From Larix sibirica (lineage: Eukaryota > Streptophyta > Pinopsida > Pinales > Pinaceae), in NCBI GenBank assembly GCA_004151065.3, contig NWUY0304739397.1, positions 1 through 20,576 of the forward strand: DNA of 20,576 nucleotides, given 5' to 3'. The notes below the pieces were generated by a model. It saw only the letters and a list, made by a program, of their open reading frames with translations. It had not been told where the DNA came from and did not search any database. Of the stretch, positions 8,869-17,849 are shown piece after piece. The first letter of the stretch is position 1; each line of letters starts with the position of its first letter. The position numbers were made by a program, and so were the translations under genes.

Positions 8869-8869
8869 A

Positions 8870-9208
8870 TCTGGGCTGTCTGTTGACGAACGACTATAAC
8901 GACTTCCTTATCAAGATGAAACGGCATTGGGGATCCCTTATCCGAGTCATCTGGGGGAAGCCTTATTCAGATTCGGCTATCTTCAAGTACCTACCATACT
9001 GAGAAAGCAACATCCTTCAACTAAAGTCTTGGGCCCTAGTATCCTTTCTAGGGGAATTACCGAACCTAAAGACTAGAACTTATCTCTGGTATGGCTCAGG
9101 AAATAGTCCACACTTGGGTTGACTAGGCGTGTTTTACGTCTGCACCCAAAGACAATAGCTTTATTAAATTATTTCCAGTGCCCAGGTCTTGTTAAGGCAC
9201 GTCTTTTC
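8870..9208. other. spacer, no gene recognised
   Basis: Nothing recognisable was seen on either strand between the hairpin cluster and the gag-like fragment. Confidence 0.35.
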
Positions 9209-9427
9209 TTATTCACCAAATAAAGACTCATAAGGGGAGTCTTGTTCGCATTTGAATGACTCCGTGAGAACTTCATTTTCGCTGTACCCTCCCTGTTCAA
9301 GTTCTTTTTTTAGTTTGTATTTCCCCATTATAGTGTGGAGCCTCTGATCATAATCCCAAGCACTCTCACCAACCATTTGCTTTATCTCCTTTAGCTCAGC
9401 GCAACTTTGCTGTTCTGAATTCAGCAT
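9209..9427 (-). pseudogene. retrotransposon gag-like fragment
   Basis: The frame encodes ELKEIKQMVGESAWDYDQRL within its first half. This resembles the 'MxQxxxESVWxYDQRF' stretch of the gag (capsid-like) domain of plant LTR retrotransposons, which assembles the particle in an intact element. Only about 20-25 residues resemble the family; the remainder (KYKLKKELEQGGYSENEVL and on) is charged and not recognised. A full gag domain would be several times longer. There is an in-frame stop a few codons upstream of the Met and no protease, reverse transcriptase or LTR nearby, so this is a fragment. Identification is from memory of the family pattern and is moderate only. A perfect 8-bp hairpin lies just upstream. 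Confidence 0.45.
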
Positions 9428-9443
9428 TTGGTTACTTAAATGT

Positions 9444-9462
9444 CACCCCAGACGCTGGGGTG
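9444..9462. other. stem-loop, perfect 8-bp stem with triloop
   Basis: CACCCCAG (9444-9451) and CTGGGGTG (9455-9462) flank ACG. ATG and CAT just outside extend the stem past a single bulged T. It lies upstream of the gag-like frame on the minus strand. Confidence 0.7.
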
Positions 9463-9960
9463 CATGTAGGGGCGCAGTCCCTATTCTTTCTCTATCTTGT
9501 ACTTTTCTTTTACCCTAGCTCAGTAGAAAGAAGCAGGTTTCATTATCCATAGACTCAAAAGGGCATGAAGGACGCCAAAGCAAACTCACTTCAAGAGCTG
9601 GAAGTGAAGGGAAGGTATACCAATTAGTGCCATAAAAAAACTAGATCCATAGGGAAGACTTCCTCTTAATTAAAGTCAGGTTTTTATTCCTTTTATCATC
9701 CCGATCGGGCTAGCCGGGGAGGTGTCCTCTATTTAGCAAGGAATGCACGACTTGATAGCTCGGCTTGGATCAGGAGGGGTACAACCTATTATCTACCAAC
9801 CGATTCTCTTAATAAATCCGTTGGGAATTAGATGTCCCGCTACTAAGAGAGGGCAGCACTTAGCACACAGGACTCTCCTATCGAGCGCAGGGGAAGCTAC
9901 AAGCTAACATCTGCGGCTTAAGGTCTGCGGAAACTAACTAACTAGCGTACGCTGCGGCTG
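9463..9960. other. spacer, no gene recognised
   Basis: No feature beyond scattered purine-rich and CTGCGG-containing sequence near 9913-9958 could be supported. Confidence 0.35.
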
Positions 9961-10244
9961 ATACTACATATAGCTACTAGATATAGGCCCAGGAGGGAGG
10001 GAAGCACGGGGCAAAGGACTAACTTTAGGCTTTAGGAAGGAATTCCCCATCTTGCCGGAGAGAAGAGAGAGCTAATACTTCAAAGACGGCTTCTTACCTC
10101 GAGGAGAAGAGGCATCAGATGAGATAAGCTAGCATATTAACGGCTGATAGGGACTTCTAGCGGCTGCGGACTCTCACTCATAGGATAGCAATCCTACAAA
10201 GAGACTCCATAGGAAAGGCAGTCTAGCCAGATAGATAATAAGGT

Positions 10245-10290
10245 GCAGACGTTCTACTTTTAGTAACATCGTCTTCATATTATCGTCTGC
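10245..10290. other. GACG-family hairpin 1
   Basis: GCAGACG (10245-10251) and CGTCTGC (10284-10290) form a perfect 7-bp stem around a 32-nt loop. The right arm is partly repeated directly after it as GTCTGC. Confidence 0.6.
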
Positions 10291-10981
10291 GTCTGCTTGC
10301 TCCTCCAGCTTTCCGTTCCTTGATCGTCGTTGGTCCTTATGACTACACTTATCGATGACTGCCAGCTGATGGCTCAATCATCTACTTACGTAATTTCAAA
10401 TCCACTTTGTTAGCAGAAAATTTTACGACATAATAAGGCAATCTTGGGAACTACTATTGACACAAAAATAGTCTGATTTAGGATAGCTCAAAAGAACCAA
10501 ATATGAACTAATTAATTTTTATTATAAAATACAGACTATATTAGGACACACTAACTATATATATATGTTCAGACGGACAGGCGTAACTATCTATCCCTAA
10601 TTCGGATAGCTAAAGTATCGTTCAAAGGCTTTAGAGAGACCTTAAAGGACAACTTTTTACAGGAATAAAAACCTATATCAGATAGATGTAACAGGCCTTA
10701 TAAAACAGAAGGAAATGAAAGGGAAGATATCCTCTAGCCTAACGCTCGCCTAGCTAAAGGAAAGAGATTAGCTCCTAGCTTGATAGAAACCTAGCTACAA
10801 AAGCTACTTCCCTAAGGAAATAGATCCCATTGATTAGGTATTGATTAGCTAGTTACCGTAGTTGGGTTCCGATCTGCCCTTGCTTGAGAGATTGGTAGAT
10901 AGATGCCATACTGGCTTAGTTAGGTACTTACCTCAGGTATTGGATTACAGGAGCAGAGCTGGCTCTATCCATACCATATAG

Positions 10982-11020
10982 GGAAGACGCGGATTGCTTA
11001 TTGTTGTTGTTGCGTCTTCC
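10982..11020. other. GACG-family hairpin 2
   Basis: GGAAGACGC (10982-10990) and GCGTCTTCC (11012-11020) form a perfect 9-bp stem around a 21-nt loop rich in TTG. GTCTGC follows directly, as in hairpin 1. Confidence 0.7.
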
Positions 11021-11927
11021 GTCTGCTAGGAGAGATAAAAACTAGTCAATCCAGGGAAGATAGAATAAAGAAGGAAGGGAAGATGGTTTAGGATTAGACT
11101 TATTGAGAAAGCTAATGAAAAGAGTCTATCAATCGGGACAGGATAAATCTAACAGGCAAAAGGCTAGGCTAACCACTATCAAGGCAGGAAAGAGACATTT
11201 GCATACTAGCTATCACAAACTAGAAGCCATGAGTCTTTATTACACTCACAGTGAGGTAAGGAAGTTAAGCCACATACTAAAACTAAGATCTATCTCTTAT
11301 CCTGCCTTCTATAGCATCCATATTCAGTTAGCTACTTCCCTAAGGCCTAAGGAGAGACCATTCTATCTATCCTCAGCTCTTCGTCTAACAGCTAGATTGG
11401 ATTAGCTACATGCCTAAGCTAGTCCATTACAGAACCACACGTAGCTACATCCAACTACAGGAACAAGAAATGCTATCTCCTATATTCTTACCTTTCCTTC
11501 TGTCCTCAGCTCTTCGCCAGCATCCATATTGGATTACTGGAACAACCATGCGCCTAGCTCCATCTAATCCATGCTGTTTTTGTTATTATCTTTTATTACC
11601 TTTAGGAAGCCTGGTAAGCTCTTAAAAGACAGTAGCTACTAGGAACTAGGGAATAGAACAAGCTTATAAGTCCTTACTAAACTACCAGGCAAGGAAAGGA
11701 AGTCAAGCTACCCTCCGGAAAGACTTTCAATTAGTTCGTCAGGTATAAACGCCCAAAGGAGGCAAGCAACCTTCCTTCAAGAGCTACCAGTGCAGGTAAG
11801 GAAGTTAATGGGCAGTCCTCACAGTTGCCCCATCCCACTGCCAAAGAGAAGACAGCAACAATCTAGCTACTAGGAGCAGCCTAGCTACTAGAGGAAGGGA
11901 ACTCAAAACTAGCTACTAGGATAAGAA

Positions 11928-11966
11928 CGGACGAGAGAGAACAAAGGATGATAAAGCTATCGTCCG
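11928..11966. other. GACG-family hairpin 3
   Basis: CGGACGA (11928-11934) and TCGTCCG (11960-11966) form a perfect 7-bp stem around a 25-nt loop. The right arm is repeated 9 bp later (TCGTCCG at 11969-11975). Confidence 0.6.
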
Positions 11967-12429
11967 CATCGTCCGCTCTCTAACAACCTAGCCACTAGCT
12001 ACCGAATGCCAACAACTAACTAACTAGCTACCTCGCTACTCGGACTACTTCCTTCAGGAAATACAATTCTATTAGTTAGGTAGTAAGACCCTCAATAGGA
12101 TAGTAAGCAAGCTGCCTTAAAAGCTTTCAGGCTATGAAAGGTATTCTGCTACTAGTCCGTGCATACAATAGATATTTTATAACAAGTAGCTCGGCTGGTA
12201 TCTTCAAGCAAAAACCCCCCTTTGCCCGCTCTCCGACTACCAAGACTAAGACAGCTACATTCTCATCTATCCTATCTTTTAGACACCTAAAGGCAAGTAG
12301 CATTTCGAGTTGATGCAAACAAGAAGAGGTTAGTCCTTAGTACACTCCACGTACAGGAAGGACGCTTTAGTGTGCTTCGGTCGATTCTGAACCTCGCGCC
12401 GCTTCTTTTCCTTATAGTTGAATTTACCC

Positions 12430-12453
12430 GAAAGGTAAGCTTTTACCCCTTTC
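12430..12453. other. stem-loop with 2-nt bulge
   Basis: GAAAGGTAA (12430-12438) pairs with TTACC and TTTC (12443-12453), with CC bulged, around GCTT. The surrounding 12120-12600 has no recognisable gene. Confidence 0.45.
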
Positions 12454-12642
12454 TTTTATTCCCCTCTCCCTCCTGCGCGACGCGATGTTATTTCACTTCG
12501 CAAAGATCTTTCTGGTTGGTAAGAAAACAAGCCTTCCTAACGGGCGGTGACTTGCGCTACGACCTAGGCGCCCGCCTTAGTGCTTGATCCCTTTCCGACC
12601 AGAGAGAAACTAGCGATTTCTTGGTGAATCAATGTTCGCTCT

Positions 12643-12663
12643 TTATATATGTCATTACGCTTT
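12643..12663 (+). repeat. copy 2 of the TATATATGTAATTACGCTTT motif
   Basis: This copy differs from the other two by one base (GTCATTACGC in place of GTAATTACGC). It lies 147 bp upstream of copy 3 in the same orientation. Confidence 0.6.
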
Positions 12664-12789
12664 CTTATCAATGAAACGAACGAAGTCGATATGATTCAAT
12701 TTGGGAAGCCTTGACCTAACCAACTACCTGATACTCTCTTTCTTTCATAATCGATCTACCATAATCTCGTAGAATAAGGAGATATCTCA

Positions 12790-12810
12790 TTATATATGTA
12801 ATTACGCTTT
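12790..12810 (+). repeat. copy 3 of the TATATATGTAATTACGCTTT motif
   Basis: Identical over 21 bp to the copy at 3463-3483, nearly 9.3 kb away. Sequence on both sides differs between copies, so the conserved block is short. Confidence 0.6.
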
Positions 12811-14560
12811 AGCATCATATGGGATCAATCACCTTCTTTTTCTTATTCCCGATGAATACGAATAGGCGTTGGTCGAGTCACTTAACGTACCTCGCACCAA
12901 GATCGAAACGATAACCGCCGCTGCGCGCCCTCGTTATCCTGCACCCCCGGCCTTATTGGATGGAATCACCACCTTAAATGCATGAAATTAGCTAAAGCCC
13001 TCAAGTTCTGGGACCCAAAGAATAATCTAATATATAATATATATATGCCTACGGCCCTGAAACCACCAATCTTGTCTTTATAAAATGCGCGTCTGACTAA
13101 GGCTTTTTGGGTCGACTCGACCAACCCCAAATAGCATATTTAGAAAATGGGATTCTATTTTATTATCTGCGACCCTATTCTTCTGGTTCTTCTTGGGCAA
13201 CTCACCCTCCAAACCGGGTGCCTTTTTTACATGGGAGGATATTCGCTCCGCCCCTAACCTTTAGGATTTTTTCGGGACCCGGAATCTTATTATTGGGCCA
13301 CTCACCTAACCTTTAGTTTAATATGCCACGGGGAGGCACTATTATTGCTATGATTTATTCCAATACCCCTACCAACTCGCTTGGTGCCAGTCAGACAGAC
13401 CCCCAACATTGGTAAAGCTTTAATTTATTTTTGTGCAACAACCTACTGCTATAAATCTAGGCTGTTTACCTCTTTACTAACTACACTTAATGATTGGACG
13501 TCCTTGGGTCGACACTACTTTGACCTGTTATATTACCTTTTCAGCATACAGAATTACTTTATGTGCGATAGCAACCAACTCACAACCTGGCGTCTTAACA
13601 ACCCTTGATATATAGCCTCACTTACAAAATTTATAGATTGAGCTTGGAAACCACTTGCACAAAAAAGACTTAGTGGGCAGTTTGTAGTATCTCCTTGTGT
13701 GAGCAAGTGGCAGGTTGATGTCGTGATGTGGTGAAGCATTGGGATGATGATCCACCCCACCCGTTCGGTGCTCGTCTTATTAGTTTCGCGAAGAAGCATT
13801 CGTTCTGTAACAAGATCTTATTCAGAAAAGGAAGAAGGTTAAACGACGCAGGAAAGGGAGCAGTAAGTGAACGACGGTGGAAGATCAAGTGAAACAATGC
13901 AGGGGGTTGAGTTAAAAGAATCGTTCTTTCTTTCCCCCGTGCGCCAGCACATGCTCTCGCTCCAATCTTGTCCTTCAAGAATCCAAGCATATCTCTATCC
14001 TCTGCTTCCTGGTGACTCCCTCTCTCCAAAGTCCCTCCCTCCTTCGGTGGGAATTAAGGGAAACTTATTATTCTCTCTCTCGGGTATTTTGTATTCGGGG
14101 TATAACGTGATGGAGTACTTACTTTTCCTCCTATCGGCTAGTGATGTGGGGTCCTTTTGGTCGAGCGGCTCCGCCCCTTTTAGAAGGTCTATTTAAACCT
14201 AAATAGTTTTGCATGTATCCTGCTTGTTTTGCCTTAATTGCAGGAGAGTAAATGTCTGATTACAGTAAGAAAACAAGAAGCGAAAATTCATTTTAATAAA
14301 CCACTTTTTCGACGACGAATTCATTTATTTAAATAACTTTGCTTCACATCCTCACCCTTCCGCACTATTCATCTTTTTGTCCTTGATTCAACCTCTCAAA
14401 ATAGGAGGCCGGCCCCCCTATGGAGGCATTCATTATGAAGATTCATCCGCCTCACCATTCATTTATTTCCTTTCTTCGAAAATAGTCCCGCCCCGGAATA
14501 AAATCCGCTCGCTTCTATTCAATTTCCTGCTAAGCTTATGTTACCAATGCTCTTTTTATT
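12811..14560. other. gene-free stretch with several long open frames of doubtful meaning
   Basis: Open, mostly start-less frames follow one another on the plus strand (12866-12985, 12976-13083, 13041-13412 with two stops, 13381-13608), and 14029-13670 is open on the minus strand. None contains a recognised domain. Mitochondrial genes, tRNAs and intron ends were looked for and not found. Confidence 0.35.
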
Positions 14561-14764
14561 AGGCAGGCCAGACCTGAAAGGGATAGTACGGCAAGCTAAT
14601 ACTTCTTGTAACCTTCCCGACACAAAGGCCTAAAACAAGAGAGAAATGCCATAATTCATTAAGTTGCCTAAAGACAAAAGAAAGTTTTTGCTATGGCGGC
14701 TCTCGTACCTCCTACCGTCGGTCGATCGGGTTCGTCCCTCTCCCTATTGGTGGAGTGTCTAAAG

Positions 14765-14798
14765 AACCTCAAATCCTGAGCTATGCTCAGGTAAGGTT
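14765..14798. other. stem-loop, 7-bp plus 5-bp stems
   Basis: CCTGAGC (14775-14781) and GCTCAGG (14785-14791) form a perfect stem around TAT. Across a small internal loop, AACCT (14765-14769) pairs with AGGTT (14794-14798). The arms contain CCTNAGC sites, but the element does not match the Cycas Bpu element as I know it. Confidence 0.7.
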
Positions 14799-14871
14799 AT
14801 TACTTCCCTTCTAGCTCATTGCCTAACCCGATACCCACAATTGAATGGGGCTTGGTAAGGACTGCTGGAGT

Positions 14872-14893
14872 TATATGTATCACTATACATATA
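14872..14893. other. AT-rich stem-loop, perfect 8-bp stem
   Basis: TATATGTA (14872-14879) and TACATATA (14886-14893) flank a 6-nt loop. Confidence 0.6.
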
Positions 14894-14938
14894 GTATAAC
14901 CTCGCTAACTAAGCTATAACGTATTGACTCGTATCATT

Positions 14939-15000
14939 ACTGTATCACGACGTTCTAAACCCAACTCACGTACCACTTTCATCGGCGAACAACCGAAGCG
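14939..15000 (-). pseudogene. rrn26: fragment of large-subunit rRNA, peptidyl-transferase region
   Basis: Read on the minus strand, 62 bp correspond to the conserved domain V segment of bacterial/organellar 23S-26S rRNA (roughly E. coli 2545-2610). It includes the A-loop GTTGTTCGCC, then GTGGTACGTGAGTTGGG, then GTTTAGAACGTCGTGATACA. The family consensus reads GTCGTGAGACAG in the last block, so one base differs. The A-loop helix is intact: TCGGT pairs with GCCGA (one G-U pair) around TGTTC. Similarity stops abruptly on both sides; none of the rest of the roughly 3 kb molecule is present. It is therefore a transposed or leftover piece, not a functional rRNA gene. Whether it derives from the native mitochondrial rrn26 or from another source cannot be told by eye. 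The plus-strand frame at 14924-15136 is a shadow. Confidence 0.8.
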
Positions 15001-15301
15001 TCCGATCTGGGCTGTTTCTATCAATCTAGAATTCTGTTTCCAGTCCCTTTCTTTTATTCTATGTGTCTTTTTTTGCGTAACCTTTGCTTTTCCTTCCGGG
15101 TACTTGTCTTTCTATGCACTTGTATTTACTGAGTAAAACCACACATTTTATTTGCATGCTTATTTAGTGAAACCACAACACTGCTTTTCGTAGAGTGATG
15201 GAGTTCCACCACCTCTTCCTTGAGTGGGCGAGTGAAACTTATTTTACTCTATCTTAAGGCTAGTAGTGGATGGGAGCGAGTGGGTTAGGCATCCTTATCT
15301 T
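15001..15301. other. spacer, no gene recognised
   Basis: Similarity to large-subunit rRNA does not continue into this stretch. No other feature could be supported. Confidence 0.35.
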
Positions 15302-15414
15302 TTATGCCCTAAATAGTAAATCAAACTTCGCTGTACAAATGTTTCTGAGCCGTGTTGAGACAATTTGACCTAATTGAGTGCGATAGTTGGATGTGTCTCC
15401 ACCAATATTTATAA

Positions 15415-15592
15415 ATCCGACTGGTGGAGTTAGATAGAGGCAGAGGGTTCGGCAGCAGCTACGGAACAATTCCACCTGCTGTTGCCACTGGCTGGGTTTG
15501 ATAATATAAGCTATGGGACACAAAAACTAAGCGCCAGACTGTGGTTTACCTGGACGAGTGATAAGCCAGACCGGTGGAGTGAGATAGATGGC
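15415..15592 (+). repeat. direct repeat, GGTGGAGT(T/G)AGATAGA
   Basis: CCGACTGGTGGAGTTAGATA at about 15417 and CCAGACCGGTGGAGTGAGAT at about 15567 are near copies about 150 bp apart. Open frames on both strands (15523-15302 minus, 15482-15694 plus) overlap them; neither has a recognised domain. Confidence 0.5.
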
Positions 15593-16247
15593 TGGGTAAG
15601 AGAGGCAGTATGCCTACCCGTTGCCGAGACTGGACCGCAGCTGGGCTTAGTGGGCTTACGCAGCAGGTGTTGCAGGGAAGACTCAGAAGCATAGACTCAT
15701 ATACCCGGACTTATTCCGCTAGGATAGGGTGGGAAAACTCATATAATCAGAAGCTAGGGAAGGAAGATTAAGCTATTCATTAAGGATAAGGAAGTAAGGA
15801 GGATGATTCAGCAACTAATTAAGCTACTACTCCATTCAGCTTAGAATAGAAGGTAGGTAACTGCTCCCTTAGGCCTAGTCTACATGTCGGACACATCAAA
15901 ATAGAGTTTGAAAAAGGCAAAATGCCATGCCAAATGAGAAGGGGTTACCTGATTCCTTTTCTGTAGAGATAGAGAAATAAGGGTTCGGGGTCTTTCTCTT
16001 GCCAGGCAAGGGCATTCATTTGCTAATTATACTTTCAGGGCCTTGCCTCACGCATGCATATATTTATTGCTAGGTGGGGGAGAAGGAAGTAAGTCTATAA
16101 CTATAGAGCGAGTGCCTACAGAAGGGTTTATCGTTTACTGCCTGACCTGTCTTCTCTCTCTACTGCAGATAGGGGGGTTCATGTTCGACCTTCTCTATCT
16201 ACTGGCGCTAGGAGGGTGCCGCCTTATTCTCTCTACAGCCGAGTGTT

Positions 16248-16269
16248 AAAGGGCGGGAACGCCTTTTTT
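16248..16269 (+). terminator. terminator-like hairpin with GNRA tetraloop and T-tract
   Basis: AAAGGGCG (16248-16255) pairs with CGCCTTTT (16260-16267), one G-U pair included, around the GNRA loop GGAA. The right arm runs into six T residues. The shape matches a bacterial intrinsic terminator; plant mitochondria use such hairpins mainly as RNA 3'-end or stability elements. No gene ends here that is independently supported. Confidence 0.45.
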
Positions 16270-16823
16270 CTTCTCTCTATACTGATTGCCAAGCGAGCAG
16301 CTCGCTCCACCCAGGTAGAGAGCCCAGTTGGAGATTGGTTTCTGTCTATGGATTGAACAATATTCCCATTTATTTGGAAGATGAGCCCGCCTGCTTTAGG
16401 GATAACATTGATTTGAAAGTACCTCGTCCCGGAGAGAAAATGGATTCGTATCTATCTTTTATCTGAAGGCCAGTCCACAATACAAAATAGAGGTAATCGT
16501 ACCCTAATTACGTGTAGCCATGTTTTTCAAATGAATTCCCCAATGGAAATAGCTTATTTCAGTAAAGAAAAAGCGATGATTGAAAAGCTTTTTTTTTCAC
16601 ATTTTGTAACCGACTAGAAGCTTATAGCTTTGTTTGTTGTCCCTCGGTATTGGCTATGCAGTTTGTCCGCCGGTGCTGTAGCTTCTTGCCGTTGTAGCAT
16701 GTGTTGGAGAACATGGGGGGACTTACTTTACTAAGGCTTATAGTTTACGGCAATAAAGCAAGTATATAAAAGTATAGAGCTTACGGAAACAATGTTTTAA
16801 AGTTTCTTTGGACAAGTTCAACT

Positions 16824-17043
16824 TATATATGCAAGTATCAATAGCACAGGTGGAATGTAAATTACTGTTGTATTAACCTAAACAGGTCCCATTGTAGTAA
16901 CCAGGTGGAGAGTCTTAAATTACAAATGACAACAATAATAGCAAGGACGTCTATATGCGAGTCTCATTGGTGAGGCTTGTCTCGGCTAGTTTTTCCATGG
17001 CAAGGACGTAGAGATGCGAAAAGTGAAATGTATATATGCAAGT
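16824..17043 (+). repeat. GCAAGGACGT / TATATATGCAAGT repeats
   Basis: GCAAGGACGTCTATATGCGA (16941-16960) and GCAAGGACGTAGAGATGCGA (17000-17019) are near copies 59 bp apart. TATATATGCAAGT occurs at 16824-16836 and 17031-17043. Together they suggest an old tandem duplication. Confidence 0.55.
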
Positions 17044-17340
17044 TTGATTGAGCCTACCAATCTTTGAAATCCTAACCCTGGGGAGTAAACTTCCGGAAAT
17101 GGCCTAGTTCAGGCAGAACAAAATCCAGTTATGTTTCCCGTATGGTTTATTGAACCCATCAAAAATAGTTTTGACTTAGGCAAAACGCCAAATGGAAAAG
17201 GTTTTGAATCGGATCACAACCTCATTTCAAGTGGTTCGATGAAAATCCATATATATATATTAACTCATCGGGGCACTTAAATGGATTTTATTCTTACTAA
17301 AACATACCTTGCCAATAGTAGATCCTTGGAAGCCGGTCAT

Positions 17341-17417
17341 TGCTTTGCTGGGATACTTGGCTGCTGGCATATTCGACTGTGCTACTCACACTGCTTTGCT
17401 TGGATACTCGGGCTGGG
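17341..17417 (+). repeat. tandem repeat, TGCTTTGCTKGGATACT units
   Basis: Two copies at 17341-17366 and 17392-17417, 51 bp apart, with TGCTTTGCTGGGATACT and TGCTTTGCTTGGATACT, each followed by a GGCTG-like end. The minus-strand frame 17497-17297 runs through them and is not supported as a gene. Confidence 0.55.
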
Positions 17418-17570
17418 ATGGACACAGTAATTGCTCCACGGTCATTGCTTGAGGTCTCCACTAGCTGAGATAAATGAAAGGAGATGTTCCCCAGCACACT
17501 TCTGCCTGCGCTGAACTTGGTGGGGGCAATGAACTCAATAAAATAAAATAACTAAAATAAATAAAGAACT

Positions 17571-17603
17571 CGTGGCTCTAGTCGATCTTAGCGTAAAGCC
17601 ACG
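17571..17603. other. stem-loop CGTGGCT / AGCCACG
   Basis: Perfect 7-bp arms (17571-17577 and 17597-17603) surround a 19-nt loop. CGATCTTAG in the loop and CGATCTAAG just after form a near direct repeat. It is not a tRNA: no acceptor stem, D-arm or canonical anticodon loop can be placed. Confidence 0.6.
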
Positions 17604-17820
17604 ATCTAAGTAGTTCGATTCGATTGGTTTCAAGGTCTTGAAGGTATATAGATTTCCTGGATCAGGATCTAAGCAATCGCGGGCATTCATTTATCAATTG
17701 ACAATAAATCTAAATCATTTGGTTGTTTATTCTGGTTTTGATAATAATCCCCCATCTCCTTCCTTCCCAATCTCCCGGTTGGCTGAATCCTAATAATACT
17801 CTTAATTTTAGAAATCAATT

Positions 17821-17846
17821 GATAATATCCTTCGATAATATCCTTA
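17821..17846 (+). repeat. 13-bp tandem GATAATATCCTT(C/A)
   Basis: Two adjacent copies differing only at the last base. Confidence 0.75.
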
Positions 17847-17849
17847 CTC

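Larger units (their letters stand above)
9970..11920. repeat. CTAGCTACTAGG dispersed short repeat
   Basis: CTAGCTACTAGG or a one-base variant occurs at 9970-9980, 11632-11643, 11863-11874, 11881-11892 and 11909-11920. Shorter CTAGCTAC matches lie at about 10791, 11988 and 12022. The region also repeats GCATCCATATT (about 11318 and 11520) and CTCAGCTCTTCG (about 11371 and 11503). Frames at 11103-11405 and 11410-11625 run through these repeats and are not supported as genes. Confidence 0.6.
14561..14938. other. spacer with two strong hairpins, no gene
   Basis: Apart from the hairpins at 14765-14798 and 14872-14893, nothing was recognised. The hairpins lie 3' of the rRNA fragment when read on the minus strand. 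Confidence 0.4.
15894..17206 (+). repeat. dispersed direct repeat of about 50 bp
   Basis: The segment starting CATCAAAATAGAGTTTGA at 15894-15946 and that starting CATCAAAAATAGTTTTGA at 17158-17206 share the blocks CATCAAAATAG, GGCAAAAYGCC and AAATGGAAAAGG-like. Both are preceded by GGCCTAGT (about 15872 and 17101). The copies have diverged by substitutions and small indels. Confidence 0.55.

Noticed and set aside
12540-12556. ACGGGCGGTGACTTGCGC, resembling the antisense of the small-subunit rRNA 3' signature
   Set aside because: Only about 10 bases match (CACCGCCCGT); the adjacent conserved bases of that rRNA region are absent.
13670-14196. Overlapping long frames on both strands (14029-13670 minus and 13867-14196 plus)
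   Set aside because: They overlap each other on opposite strands, neither has a recognisable domain, and lengths of 110-120 codons can occur by chance in a 20 kb window.
17560-17625. tRNA-like segment with TAGTTCGATTCG
   Set aside because: The only clear stem is a 7-bp pair with a 19-nt loop; cloverleaf arms cannot be arranged.
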